From Bacteroidota bacterium (lineage in GTDB: Bacteria; Bacteroidota; Bacteroidia; Bacteroidales; F082): a stretch of 61,964 nt of DNA. The stretch spans positions 1-61,964 of the forward strand of contig JAEWWJ010000100.1 of NCBI GenBank assembly GCA_023396415.1, read 5' to 3'. A program made the translations under genes and the position numbers. Position 1 is the first letter of the stretch. The number at the start of each line of letters is the position of its first letter. This document shows, piece by piece, positions 48,869 through 58,240 of this stretch. The notes beneath the pieces were generated by a model. That model had not been told where the DNA came from. It did not search any database and saw only the letters and a list, made by a program, of their open reading frames with translations.

Positions 48869-49669
48869 TTAAAGCCCTCCCGGCTGTCGGTTGGGAATTT
48901 CTTGCTGTTTTATGTCGTTCAGTATGAATGATACATCGAAAGTGGCAGCACTGCGCACCCATTTTTCATTTTTAACGGCCGGCCGCCAGCGGAGCTGCTG
49001 CAACAATCGAATGGCCTCTTGGTCGCAACCTCCTCCAACGCTGTTGATCAACCGAATGTTGGATGGGATGCCGTCTTCCTCCACCACAAAATCAATCGTT
49101 ACCTTTCCTTGAATACCGGCAGTAATGGCCGTTTCAGGATATTTTAATTGCGATTGAAGATAGTGGTGTATGCTGCGGTATTTTTCGTCAATCATAGGCG
49201 CTGGCAGTGTTTCCAAGGCCGCAAAACTATAAATAACTCCTGAATCATCAGCATCCAAGGCGTCCAATTGTGCAAACAATGCGGGTCTTAGGGCTTGATT
49301 TTTGACAAATTTTTTTCGGTTGAAAACAATGGTCATGGCGTTTCTTTCGCTCACCGGTTGGCCGTTTTCAGTAGCTGGAATCCATAAAATTTTTTTCACC
49401 AAGCGAATGGCTTCTTCATCGAGCATCTCACTCACGGGTTTCAACACCTTGTGATCGGAACTTGTTCCATCAGGCAAAACGGTGAATGTAACCTCAATTT
49501 TACCCTGTTCGGCTGCCTCAAGTGCCGACTGTGGATATCGCATGGCATTCATTATAAACTCTTTATTGAGTTTGCTTGAAGATAGAGGACTGGCCGACCG
49601 AAACAACTGTGCCTGTGTTACCATGTCAGATAGCAGGATACAAAAACCAATCAAATATGATTTCATCAC
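48869..49669 (-). CDS. Protein with two TonB C-terminal domains
   Basis: After a signal peptide (MMKSYLIGFCILLSDMVTQA) the 266-residue protein has two copies of the TonB C-terminal domain. One is at about 40-120 (MRYPQSALEAAEQGKIEVTF ... LWIPATENGQPV), and the second is at about 168-255 (LKYPETAITAGIQGKVTIDF ... LRWRPAVKNEKW). True TonB has an N-terminal anchor and proline-rich linker, both absent here, so this may be a periplasmic binding or scaffold protein rather than an energy transducer. Its order with DUF3078 and the phosphoesterase suggests one transcript. Confidence 0.87.
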   Translation of the reverse strand: MMKSYLIGFCILLSDMVTQAQLFRSASPLSSSKLNKEFIMNAMRYPQSALEAAEQGKIEVTFTVLPDGTSSDHKVLKPVSEMLDEEAIRLVKKILWIPATENGQPVSERNAMTIVFNRKKFVKNQALRPALFAQLDALDADDSGVIYSFAALETLPAPMIDEKYRSIHHYLQSQLKYPETAITAGIQGKVTIDFVVEEDGIPSNIRLINSVGGGCDQEAIRLLQQLRWRPAVKNEKWVRSAATFDVSFILNDIKQQEIPNRQPGGL

Positions 49670-49797
49670 GTTGATGGGGTTAAATTTGCTGTAAAAGTAG
49701 TGAAAGCAGTGCTGTTATGCAGTAATTTTTTACTCTACGAAGGTCGGGAGTGAGACGAATTTTTCCTTTAGATGATGTGCACTTGAGCGATTCAATG

Positions 49798-49805
49798 TAA
49801 TTTTG
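49798..49805 (+). promoter_or_regulatory. -7 promoter element TAATTTTG of rlmB
   Basis: TAATTTTG matches TAnnTTTG and ends 20 bases before the ATG at 49826. Confidence 0.5.
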
Positions 49806-49825
49806 GCCATTGAAACAGTGTATGT

Positions 49826-50575
49826 ATGGAAAAAGAAAGAAGCGCCAAAGATTTGATTTTTGGCACACGACCCGTGATTGAGGCGCTCCGATCGGGGGCT
49901 GATATTGAAAAAATTTTGATTCAAAACAGCAGCCGATCAACGCAGATGAACGAGTTGATGCACCAAGCCAAGCAGAACGAAGTGCCGGTGCAGATGGTGC
50001 CAATTGAAAAACTTAACCGACTGACAGGCAAAAACCATCAAGGAGTGGTGGCTTTCGTGTCGCAGGTGAGTTACCAGAAGCTTTCGGCTTTGGTGCCAAT
50101 GATTTTTGAGGCGGGGATGCTTCCATTTTTAGTAGTGCTCGACAAAATAACCGATGTTCGCAACTTTGGCGCCATTGCCCGAACGGCGGAATCGGTCGGT
50201 GTTCATGCTTTGGTGTTGCCCAGCCGCGGTTCGGCGATGATCAATGCCGATGCCGTAAAAACATCTGCAGGTGCCTTGCACCGCATCAATGTGGCACGCG
50301 AAAACAATCTGAAAGAGACCCTGCGCTTTTTAAAAGAAAGTGGCGTAAAATTGGTGGCCATTACCGAAAAAGCATCGGTAAACCTTTGGTCTGCCGATCT
50401 TAGCGGGCCGATAGCATTGATTATGGGTTCCGAAGAAACAGGCATCTCCGAGGAGTACCTCAAGCTCGCCGATGTGCGGATAAAGATCCCCATGATGGGC
50501 AGTATTGAATCTCTCAACGTGTCGGTGGCCGCCGGAATAGCATGTTATGAGGTGTTGAGGCAACGAGAAGGCTAG
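49826..50575 (+). CDS. rlmB: 23S rRNA (guanosine-2'-O-)-methyltransferase RlmB-like (SpoU family)
   Basis: This SPOUT methyltransferase should 2'-O-methylate a guanosine of 23S rRNA. The N-terminal substrate-binding domain begins LIFGTRPVIEALRSG near residue 10. The trefoil-knot AdoMet site is seen in DVRNFGAIARTAESVG near 110, IMGSEETGISEEYL near 195 and IPMMGSIESLNVSVAAGIA near 218. Length (249) matches RlmB. Other TrmH-family methyltransferases share these motifs, so the exact nucleotide is inferred. Confidence 0.92.
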   Translation: MEKERSAKDLIFGTRPVIEALRSGADIEKILIQNSSRSTQMNELMHQAKQNEVPVQMVPIEKLNRLTGKNHQGVVAFVSQVSYQKLSALVPMIFEAGMLPFLVVLDKITDVRNFGAIARTAESVGVHALVLPSRGSAMINADAVKTSAGALHRINVARENNLKETLRFLKESGVKLVAITEKASVNLWSADLSGPIALIMGSEETGISEEYLKLADVRIKIPMMGSIESLNVSVAAGIACYEVLRQREG

Positions 50576-50767
50576 GGTTGAAAGAGACTATGGGACTGGG
50601 TGACTAAGAGACTGAGCGACCGGAACGACCGGAGTGACTTGAGCGATTTGGCGATAGGACAATCGAAGTGTCTTCATTGAACGTCTCGTCTCAAGACAAG
50701 ACCCAACCCAAAACAAAAGCCAACGACAAAGCAGAAATCTTCCTCAACGTGCTGCCATTTTTCGCTG

Positions 50768-50775
50768 TATCTTTG
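50768..50775 (+). promoter_or_regulatory. -7 promoter element TATCTTTG of prfC
   Basis: TATCTTTG matches TAnnTTTG and ends 23 bases before the prfC ATG. Confidence 0.55.
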
Positions 50776-50798
50776 CCGCCAAATTTTAACCAAAATTC

Positions 50799-52376
50799 AT
50801 GGGTTTTTTACAAGAAATTGAGCGGAGGAGAACCTTTGCTATCATTAGCCATCCCGATGCGGGAAAAACTACACTCACCGAGAAACTGCTTCTTTTTGGA
50901 GGTGCCATTCAGGTGGCCGGTGCCGTTAAAAGCAATAAAATAAAGAAAACTGCTACCTCCGACTGGATGGAGATCGAACGCCAAAGAGGTATTTCGGTGG
51001 CCACCTCGGTGATGGGATTTGAATATAACGACGTAAAGATTAACATCTTAGATACTCCCGGTCACCAGGATTTTGCCGAAGATACTTTCCGTACCCTCAC
51101 CGCTGTAGACAGTGTGATTGTTGTAGTTGACGTGGCCAAAGGTGTTGAGCCTCAAACTGAAAAATTGGTCAAAGTATGTAGGCTGCGCAAAACACCCATC
51201 ATCGTCTTTATCAACAAGCTCGACCGCCCGGGAAAAGATGGCTTTGAGCTGTTGGATGAAATTGAGCAAAAGCTCGATCTGCGCCTCACTCCATTGAGTT
51301 GGCCCATCAATATGGGTCCTAAATTTAAAGGCATTTATAATATTTTTGACAAGAACCTCTATCTTTTTGAACCCAACAAACAAAGGGTTGAAGAGGGCAT
51401 CGCGTTCACCGATCTCAGCAGTCCTTTATTGTCGAAACACCTTGGTGAAGAAGATACCCATACCCTGCGCGAAGAGCTGCATCTGATTGAAGGAGTATAT
51501 CCCGAATTTGATGTGGATGAATACCTGAAAGGTGATGTCTGTCCTGTTTTTTTTGGTAGCGCCCTCAATAATTTTGGTGTGAAAGAACTGCTGGATTGTT
51601 TCATTCGTATTGCCCCAAAACCGGTTGGGCGCGACACTGAAGAGCGTCCGGTTGATCCTAAGGAAGAGCAGTTTACAGGTTTTGTTTTTAAGATTCATGC
51701 CAATATGGATCCCAATCATCGCGACCGTATCGCTTTTGTAAGGGTGGTTTCAGGTAAGTTTGAGCGCAACAAACCTTATTATCACATCCGCCTCGACCGA
51801 AAGATCAAATTTGCAAATCCTACGGCTTTCATGGCCCAAAAAAAAGAGTTGGTGGACGAAATGTTTCCCGGCGATATTGTAGGTTTGTACGATGCAGGCA
51901 ACTTCAAAATTGGAGATACCCTTACCGAAGGCGAGTTGCTGCATTATAAAGGAATTCCAAGCTTTTCGCCCGAGCTGTTCAAATATGTTGAAAACGCCGA
52001 TCCAATGAAGTCGAAGCAATTGGCCAAAGGCCTCGATCAGCTTACGGATGAGGGTGTAGCACAGCTCTTTACAGGAAAAGCAACAGGACGAAAAATCATT
52101 GGTACTGTGGGTGCGCTTCAGTTTGAAGTTATTCAGCATCGGCTCTTGCATGAGTACGGAGCAAGTTGTCGCTATGAGCATATTACCTTGCATAAAACAG
52201 CATGGATTACAAGCACCAACAAGGCCATGCTTGAGGATTTTAAAGCACGAAAAGCCAGTTATATTGCCCTTGATAAGGAAGGTAGAGATGTGTTTTTGGC
52301 CGATTCACCTTATGCGCTGCAAACTGCCATGGAGAAGTACAAAGACATTCAGTTTCATTTTACTTCGGAGTTTTAG
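50799..52376 (+). CDS. prfC: Peptide chain release factor 3
   Basis: RF3 is the GTPase that recycles RF1/RF2 after termination. The 525 residues match the family. GTPase motifs are SHPDAGKTTLTEK near residue 18, ERQRGISVATSVMGF near 65, DTPGHQDFAEDT near 88 and INKLDRPGKD near 140. The RF3-specific segment GGAIQVAGAVKSNK near 35 distinguishes it from EF-G. The C-terminal domain runs to FHFTSEF. Just after the stop lies a 30-base tandem repeat. Confidence 0.97.
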   Translation: MGFLQEIERRRTFAIISHPDAGKTTLTEKLLLFGGAIQVAGAVKSNKIKKTATSDWMEIERQRGISVATSVMGFEYNDVKINILDTPGHQDFAEDTFRTLTAVDSVIVVVDVAKGVEPQTEKLVKVCRLRKTPIIVFINKLDRPGKDGFELLDEIEQKLDLRLTPLSWPINMGPKFKGIYNIFDKNLYLFEPNKQRVEEGIAFTDLSSPLLSKHLGEEDTHTLREELHLIEGVYPEFDVDEYLKGDVCPVFFGSALNNFGVKELLDCFIRIAPKPVGRDTEERPVDPKEEQFTGFVFKIHANMDPNHRDRIAFVRVVSGKFERNKPYYHIRLDRKIKFANPTAFMAQKKELVDEMFPGDIVGLYDAGNFKIGDTLTEGELLHYKGIPSFSPELFKYVENADPMKSKQLAKGLDQLTDEGVAQLFTGKATGRKIIGTVGALQFEVIQHRLLHEYGASCRYEHITLHKTAWITSTNKAMLEDFKARKASYIALDKEGRDVFLADSPYALQTAMEKYKDIQFHFTSEF

Positions 52377-52400
52377 TTCAAAAAATTCGAGGGAATCATG

Positions 52401-52487
52401 CCGAATCGCTTTGCTCTCGGCACTAAAGTCCCGAATCGCTTTGCTCTGGGCACTAAAGTCCCGAATCGCTTTGCTCTCGGCACTAAA
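52401..52487. repeat. 30-base tandem repeat, 2.9 copies
   Basis: Units start at 52401, 52431 and 52461 and read CCGAATCGCTTTGCTC followed by TCGGCACTAAAGTC; only one base differs between copies (TCTCGG against TCTGGG). It begins 25 bases after the prfC stop. Confidence 0.92.
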
Positions 52488-52726
52488 AAATGCTGGTTTA
52501 AGGGTATGAATAATTGATGCTCAAATATTTAGGTCTTATTTTCTTTTCTTTGTTTTCCTTTCTAAAAGCTCAGGGCATCGGTCTGGAATATGCAGTGTTT
52601 TCATGTTAGCTTGTAGTCAAATATCACTCGTCAATTTCAAATACTCTTCACCGTCCACTGTCCTCTATGTTGCAAAGGCACTGCAATAAAATCTTTTTAA
52701 AAAAAGAGTAAATGTTTTTCATTTTG

Positions 52727-52757
52727 TTGCTCAATTGTTAATAATATCTTAATTTTG
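52727..52757 (+). promoter_or_regulatory. Promoter TTG-N20-TAATTTTG of the large T9SS protein
   Basis: TTG at 52727-52729 and TAATTTTG at 52750-52757 fit the Bacteroidota pattern; the ATG is 26 bases downstream. Confidence 0.6.
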
Positions 52758-52782
52758 AACCAACCATTTAAAACTAAGACCT

Positions 52783-55700
52783 ATGAAAAAGAAAATTTTA
52801 CTCTTTTCACTCGCGGTAATTTTGGGGTCAACCCTTAATGCACAAACGTTGAGTAGAGCGGTAGGAAAAGCGGTTGCCATTTCAAATATTCAACAAGAGA
52901 TGCAAAACTACACCCAAAAATCAGGTGATAATTTTGCAGATGGCTTCGAAACCTATCCCGATTTCAACCTCATTTTCACACCTTGGACAACGGTGGATGT
53001 TGATCTTTTGCCCACTTATGGTATTCAGGATGCTGAATTTCCAAATCAGTATGCGCCTATGGCCTTCATGGTGTTTAATCCTTCGCAAACCACGCCTCCT
53101 ACTACTGATTTGGCCATGCAGCCGCATCAAGGAGTAAAATTTGCTGCCTGTTTTGCCTCCGATGGAGGACCTAACAACGATTGGTTGATTTCGCCACAAA
53201 CCCAGCTGGGAAGCAATTCTTCTGTTTCGTTTTGGGTAAAATCCTACACTGATGCCTATGGCTTAGAGCGTTATAAGGTAGCAGTGTCAACAACCAACAC
53301 CAATCCGTCGAGTTTTACCACCATTTCCGGGCCCAATTACCTTACTGCTTCGGCGGCAGCTTGGGAGCAAAAAACCTTCGATTTGAATGCTTATAATGGC
53401 CAATCGGTGTATATTGGCATTCAATGTGTTTCGGATGATGCTTTCATTTTTATGGTTGATGATTTAAGCATAACAACTTCATCACAAGCCGGACTTCCCA
53501 CATTAACAACTGCCGCCGCTTCTGCAATAGGATCAAACACAGCCACTTCGGGTGGCAATGTTACAAGCGATGGCGGAGCAGCAGTTATATCGCGCGGCCT
53601 TGTTTGGAGCACAAGCCAGAATCCCACTTTAAGCAATAACACCGGTTCTACCAGCAATGGATCGGGAACAGGTACATTTACAGCCAACATGACCGGACTT
53701 ACTGCCGGTACCAATTATTTTGTCCGCGCTTATGCCACCAACGCTGTCGGAACAGCCTATGGAAATCAAATCAATTTTACCACCACTGGTGGAACCACAG
53801 GAACCGGAATTTTAACAGGACAAGTAACAGATGCTTTCAACGGAAATCCAATTGAAGGGGCTTTGGTAAGTGTTGCCGGATTAAGCGCGACCACCAATGC
53901 CAGTGGGAATTACACCATCGAAAATGTTCCTGCCGGTGTGCTTTCAGCAGCATTTAATGCCTCAACAACCCAAGGGGATGCTCCTTTGGAAGTGAATTTC
54001 TTCGACCAATCAACCGATGGTGCCAACACTGTAACTTGTTCAAAAACCGATTATATTACCTATGTAAACAATCAGGTGGTGATTGGGCAAGGCCAAACCT
54101 TGACGTTTAACATTTCGCTATCGCAAACACTTTTAGCGGGTGAGTTGCGTTTTGTAATCAATTGGGGTGCCAGTCCGAGCGACTTAGATTCTCACCTGAA
54201 AACACCTCCAATCAATGGAACCAGTTACCATATCTACTATAGCAGCCAAGGCAGCTCAACTTCAGCGCCTTTTGCTGCATTAGATCATGATGTAACCACG
54301 GGTTATGGCCCCGAAACAATGACGATTTATCAAATGTTTCCGGGTACTTACCAATACTATATTTACAATTATTCGGGCAGTCCTGCGATCACGACTTCCA
54401 ATTGTGTGGTTCAAATTTATAACCAAACCGGCCTTATTCAAACCATGCAGGTGCCGACAAATGGGACAGGGCGTTATTGGTATGTTTGCGATATCAACGG
54501 CTCAACGGGGCAGCTTACCTACAAAAATGTTATTCAAGAAACAGCACCCGGATCGGGCAAAGACGAAATGCCGGCCAAAAAAGTTGATCCTGCAAAAAGC
54601 GTGACTTCTTGGCTTTGGAATTTTGGAGATGGAAGCACCAGCACGCTACAAAATCCAACCAAAATTTATTCAACACCCGGATTTTACACCGTTTCTTTAA
54701 CTGTTAGCAATGGCATAACCTCCGACACCGAAACAAAAACGAACTTTATTCACGTTGTAGGATCGGGCAGCGGAACCGGCACTTTAACCGGAATGGTTAC
54801 CGATGCGCTTACAGGTGAGGCGGTTGAAGGTGCTTTGGTGAGTGTGGCCGGATTGTCGGCGCTTACCAATGCTACCGGAAATTATTCCATCAGCAATGTC
54901 CCGATTGGAACTATCGTTGCCAATTTCATCGCGAGTACTACACAAGGTTTGGCGCCTTTGGATGTAACGTTCACAGATCAATCCACTGAAAATGCCAACA
55001 CCGTAACCTGTTCAAAAACGGGCTATATTACCTATTCAAACAACCAAGTGATTGTGCCGCAAGATGGAACCCTCAACTTGAACATCTCTCTTTCAACAGA
55101 GCTGTTGGGCGGAGCAATGCGCTTTGTTATCAATTGGGGTGCGAGTCCGAGTGATTTGGATTCACATTTAAACACTCCACTCATCGAAGGGCAGTCCTAT
55201 CATGTGTATTACAGCTACCAAGGCAGCATTACAACAGCACCCTATGCAGCGTTGGATCATGATGTTACAACGGGATATGGCCCTGAAACCACTACCATAT
55301 ATACCATGTTTCCGGGAACATATAATTTCTATGTCTATAACTATTCAGGCTCACCCGTCATTACCACTTCGCAATGTGTGGTGCAAATTTACAACGCTAC
55401 CGGCTTAATCCATACCCTACAAGTGCCAACCACCGGAACAGGTCGTTATTGGCATGTTTGCGATGTGAATGGTACTACAGGACAAACAACCCTACGCAAT
55501 GTCATTCAAGAAAACGCGCCCGGAAACACGAAATTTGATATGCCCGAAAAGAATGTACGCAATGTTTCAAATATCACTTCGTGGCTATGGAATTTTGGTG
55601 ATGGCGCAACAAGTACACTGCAAAATCCTTCGCATACCTACACCGTAAATGGCGAATATACAGTGGCTTTGACTGTGAGCGATGGCACAAACCAGTTTAC

Positions 55701-55989
55701 CGAAACAAAGGCAGCATATGTTCGTGTCGGTCCCATCGGAATCAACGAAAACAATCTTGCGGCTCTCATTCAGCTGTTTCCTGTGCCTGCCGGCGATCTG
55801 CTTTCTATTCAATCGCCTGAGCAAATGATTGAACTGAGAATCAGTGATATTTCAGGAAAAGAAGTGATGAAGCAAACGGTAAATGACTCCAATGTTCAAT
55901 TGAATATCTCCCACCTAAACCAAGGTATTTATCTGTTGTATATTGAAACCATTCATGGCAAAGCCATCAAGAAGTTTACCGTAAAGTAA
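52783..55989 (+). CDS. Large multi-domain T9SS-secreted protein with duplicated interleaved domains
   Basis: The 1068-residue protein has a signal peptide (residues 1-20). Next is a jelly-roll domain at about 50-232 (DGFETYPDF ... DWLISPQ ... VDDLSI, a choice-of-anchor J type) and a fibronectin-like domain at about 235-335 (RGLVWSTSQNPTLS, GLTAGTNYFVRAYA). Two copies of a 320-residue unit follow, at about 340-656 and 664-980. Each unit combines carboxypeptidase-regulatory-like strands (LTGQVTDAFNGNPIEGALVS), a beta domain starting FVINWGASPSDLDSH, and the two separated halves of a PKD domain (APLEVNFFDQST and WLWNFGDGSTSTLQNP). A T9SS type A sorting domain occupies about 985-1068. It is predicted at the surface, perhaps in adhesion; no ligand is known. 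Confidence 0.9.
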   Translation: MKKKILLFSLAVILGSTLNAQTLSRAVGKAVAISNIQQEMQNYTQKSGDNFADGFETYPDFNLIFTPWTTVDVDLLPTYGIQDAEFPNQYAPMAFMVFNPSQTTPPTTDLAMQPHQGVKFAACFASDGGPNNDWLISPQTQLGSNSSVSFWVKSYTDAYGLERYKVAVSTTNTNPSSFTTISGPNYLTASAAAWEQKTFDLNAYNGQSVYIGIQCVSDDAFIFMVDDLSITTSSQAGLPTLTTAAASAIGSNTATSGGNVTSDGGAAVISRGLVWSTSQNPTLSNNTGSTSNGSGTGTFTANMTGLTAGTNYFVRAYATNAVGTAYGNQINFTTTGGTTGTGILTGQVTDAFNGNPIEGALVSVAGLSATTNASGNYTIENVPAGVLSAAFNASTTQGDAPLEVNFFDQSTDGANTVTCSKTDYITYVNNQVVIGQGQTLTFNISLSQTLLAGELRFVINWGASPSDLDSHLKTPPINGTSYHIYYSSQGSSTSAPFAALDHDVTTGYGPETMTIYQMFPGTYQYYIYNYSGSPAITTSNCVVQIYNQTGLIQTMQVPTNGTGRYWYVCDINGSTGQLTYKNVIQETAPGSGKDEMPAKKVDPAKSVTSWLWNFGDGSTSTLQNPTKIYSTPGFYTVSLTVSNGITSDTETKTNFIHVVGSGSGTGTLTGMVTDALTGEAVEGALVSVAGLSALTNATGNYSISNVPIGTIVANFIASTTQGLAPLDVTFTDQSTENANTVTCSKTGYITYSNNQVIVPQDGTLNLNISLSTELLGGAMRFVINWGASPSDLDSHLNTPLIEGQSYHVYYSYQGSITTAPYAALDHDVTTGYGPETTTIYTMFPGTYNFYVYNYSGSPVITTSQCVVQIYNATGLIHTLQVPTTGTGRYWHVCDVNGTTGQTTLRNVIQENAPGNTKFDMPEKNVRNVSNITSWLWNFGDGATSTLQNPSHTYTVNGEYTVALTVSDGTNQFTETKAAYVRVGPIGINENNLAALIQLFPVPAGDLLSIQSPEQMIELRISDISGKEVMKQTVNDSNVQLNISHLNQGIYLLYIETIHGKAIKKFTVK
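53797..55731. repeat. Two tandem 960-base internal repeats encoding the interleaved domains
   Basis: Bases 53797-54757 and 54772-55731 encode the two similar units of the T9SS protein. DNA identity is high but with many synonymous and some replacement changes, so the duplication is not recent. Confidence 0.85.
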
Positions 55990-56006
55990 TTGATTTATAA
56001 ATGTTT

Positions 56007-56044
56007 AAAAGCCGTAAATGAATTTTCATTTACGGCTTTTTTTT
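56007..56044 (+). terminator. Rho-independent terminator of the large T9SS protein gene
   Basis: GCCGTAAATGA pairs perfectly with TCATTTACGGC around a four-base loop and is followed by eight T. Confidence 0.92.
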
Positions 56045-56108
56045 ATCTTAGAACGCTCATCAAAACAGTCGAAAGTCCATTAACAATTAATAATTAACAA
56101 TTAAACCA

Positions 56109-57897
56109 CTATCTATAAACCATCATAGTTCTCGACCATTTTTCTTGCGAAGTTTCTAAGGTGTATAAATACGCTCCGGCGGGTAACTGGCTGATATCAT
56201 ATTCAACCCGTTGATCTCCTTGGGCGAAAAAAGCGGATTGCCTTCTCATCGTACATCCACATAAATCAGTGATTGTAAATTTGACTTGATCGCTTTTGGG
56301 CAACACAAATGCAATAGTGGTTTTTTCACCGGCAGGATTAGGATAATTTTGTCCCAAACGAAAACCGTACCGGCCATCCGCTTCCCGAACTGAATTTATA
56401 TCACCTGTCCGAAAATAGAAAGAAGCACTCCACATTCCATAAACTTGCTCGGGGCCGAAAGCACAAGTGCGCCAATAATAGTCGGTGAAGGAGGCCAGAC
56501 TGAGGAGCTCAAAAATAGTGGTGTTAATATTGCTTTCATCTACAACGATATTTGTAAAGGATTCATCTGTTGCTACTTGAAGTCGGTAGCTTGAAGTACG
56601 CTGTGGAGCAGCTGATACGTTCCACCCAAAATTAATCGGTGCTAAAACATTGTCTTAGCCATTCCAAGGCATATTTAAGTTTGGAGGAAGATACATTCCG
56701 TCATCTGTTGTTTTAACCAAAATCCCGTAATCGCCACTGCCACCGCTGAACAACAATCCCCCATTGTTGGCCGCGCCTCTCAGATAAAAGGGTCTATCGA
56801 AACCATGCTGGCTCCATAAAGAGTCGCCAGATGAATTGAGCTTTATAAGCTGTGGCCGTGCATTTGAGAAACCGAAAAATTCTTCCATATACGCCATGAA
56901 ATCACCTGAGGCGATGGGATGTAATTTATGGGCTTGTGTTGTGGTTCCGGGATTGTTGTAAAAATGCTTTGTCCAAACCGGCTCACCATTCATGTCGAAA
57001 CGCATCAATAATGCAGGTCCATGGTTCTGGCCGGGATTGCTAACGGTTCCACAAATGATGCAACCTCCATCGGCCAGTGCCATCACATCGCGGCCTTCAC
57101 TTCTGATGCTGTCGCCGGTATTGATGTTTACTGAATGGAATGATCTGTCCCATAGCGTATTGCCATTGGCATCTATTTTTCTTAAAAACAATCTTTTATC
57201 ATTATCTCCTGTAGGGTGCCATCCAGATCTTATTCCAACAGCGAAATAATTGCCGTCGGGTGCCACAGCAACATTGGCATAATAAGGATAAATATGGCAT
57301 TGGAGGTACTGTTTTCCCACTCAATTTCAGCCGTTGGACTTAGTTTCATGATCAGGTTTTCGCTTAAGCTAGAATTGGCACCGGCTACCACAAATCCACC
57401 ATCAGGCGTGGCTTTGATATCGCGCAATCCTGCATTTCAATACTCATACACGGGTGTGATGGTTTTTTGCCACAACGAATCGCCATTGAGGTTGACTTTC
57501 AAGATGGCATTGCTGTTTCTAAAGTAGCCAAAATTATACTTTTTCTGAACAATGAGGATGAAAAATCCGGAGTTATCACCGCTTTGACCATATCAACTGC
57601 TTCAATAGTAATATCGCTGTACCGATAAAACTTTTTGACCCAAAGGGTGTCGCCATTGTCTTGAAACCGAACCAAAATATTTACGTCGCCCTGATCCCAG
57701 GTATTGGCCGAGCCGAAAGCCATATATCCGCCCTGAGGATGAGGTTCAGCAGTCCAAAGACCTCCCCAAGTGAAGCCTAAAGGAACCCAGGTTTGAAAGC
57801 TGTCTTGTGCTTGGATGGGACTGTTTTGGCTTAAAAATACCATCATAGTCAATGCAAATGCCCATCGTTTTGAAATTTTAATCAGGTAGGTTTTCAT
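56109..57897 (-). pseudogene. T9SS-sorted repeat protein broken by two stops and two frameshifts
   Basis: The minus strand encodes a signal peptide (MKTYLIKISKRWAFALTMMV) and beta-propeller-like repeats with PDGG and ANGNTLW/NGDSLW motifs typical of secreted Bacteroidota proteins. A T9SS sorting domain follows at the end (LGQNYPNPAGEKTTIAF to the stop at 56109). The gene of about 596 codons is broken four times: a frameshift near 57580, an in-frame TGA at 57437-57439, a frameshift near 57305-57320 and an in-frame TAA at 56655-56657. Each piece continues the same protein logic across the lesion, so this is one decayed gene rather than several small ones. Confidence 0.87.
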
Positions 57898-58178
57898 GAT
57901 AATTTGGTTTTATTGTTAAAGAATGTAAGAACTTACAAGTGAAATATTGTTACAATTTTCTTGCAGTTGAATGTTAAGCCAAGAAAATAAAGAACTTTTG
58001 CCGAGCAAGTATAACCCCTTAGGGATCAGTCTAAATCCGATCTGTAAAGGTAATGACAAACACAAAAAATTACAAGTGTTTGAGGTTTTTTTTGCTCGTG
58101 ATTGATGGATGGTTTTTGTCATGCCCGCAAATCTTACCGACTTCCCAATTTCCTTGTGCAAACCCATCAAAAGTTAAT
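57898..58178. other. Intergenic region before the Rrf2 gene
   Basis: No gene or clear -7 element for the pseudogene was found here. The stretch is AT-rich; short minus-strand frames lack protein-like composition. Confidence 0.45.
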
Positions 58179-58196
58179 TAGGATAATTTTGTCCTA
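58179..58196. promoter_or_regulatory. Palindrome overlapping the Rrf2 promoter (candidate operator)
   Basis: TAGGATAATTTTGTCCTA is an 18-base inverted repeat (TAGGA...TCCTA with further symmetric inner bases). It covers the TTTG -33 element of the Rrf2 gene, the position expected for an autorepressor site. Confidence 0.55.
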
Positions 58197-58220
58197 TTAT
58201 AGTTTTTTTATTTACTTTTG
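58188..58220 (+). promoter_or_regulatory. Promoter TTTG-N21-TACTTTTG of the Rrf2 gene
   Basis: TTTG at 58188-58191 and TACTTTTG at 58213-58220 are 21 bases apart; the ATG at 58241 follows 20 bases after. Confidence 0.65.
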
Positions 58221-58240
58221 ACTTTTAAAAACACAATTTG

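Larger units (their letters stand above)
52377..52782. other. Intergenic region after prfC
   Basis: These 400 bases hold the tandem repeat at 52401-52487 and the promoter of the large secreted protein at 52727-52757; no gene is supported. Confidence 0.6.

Noticed and set aside
52401..52487. Tandem repeat after prfC as a CRISPR array
   Set aside because: Units are directly contiguous with no unique spacers and no cas genes are present.
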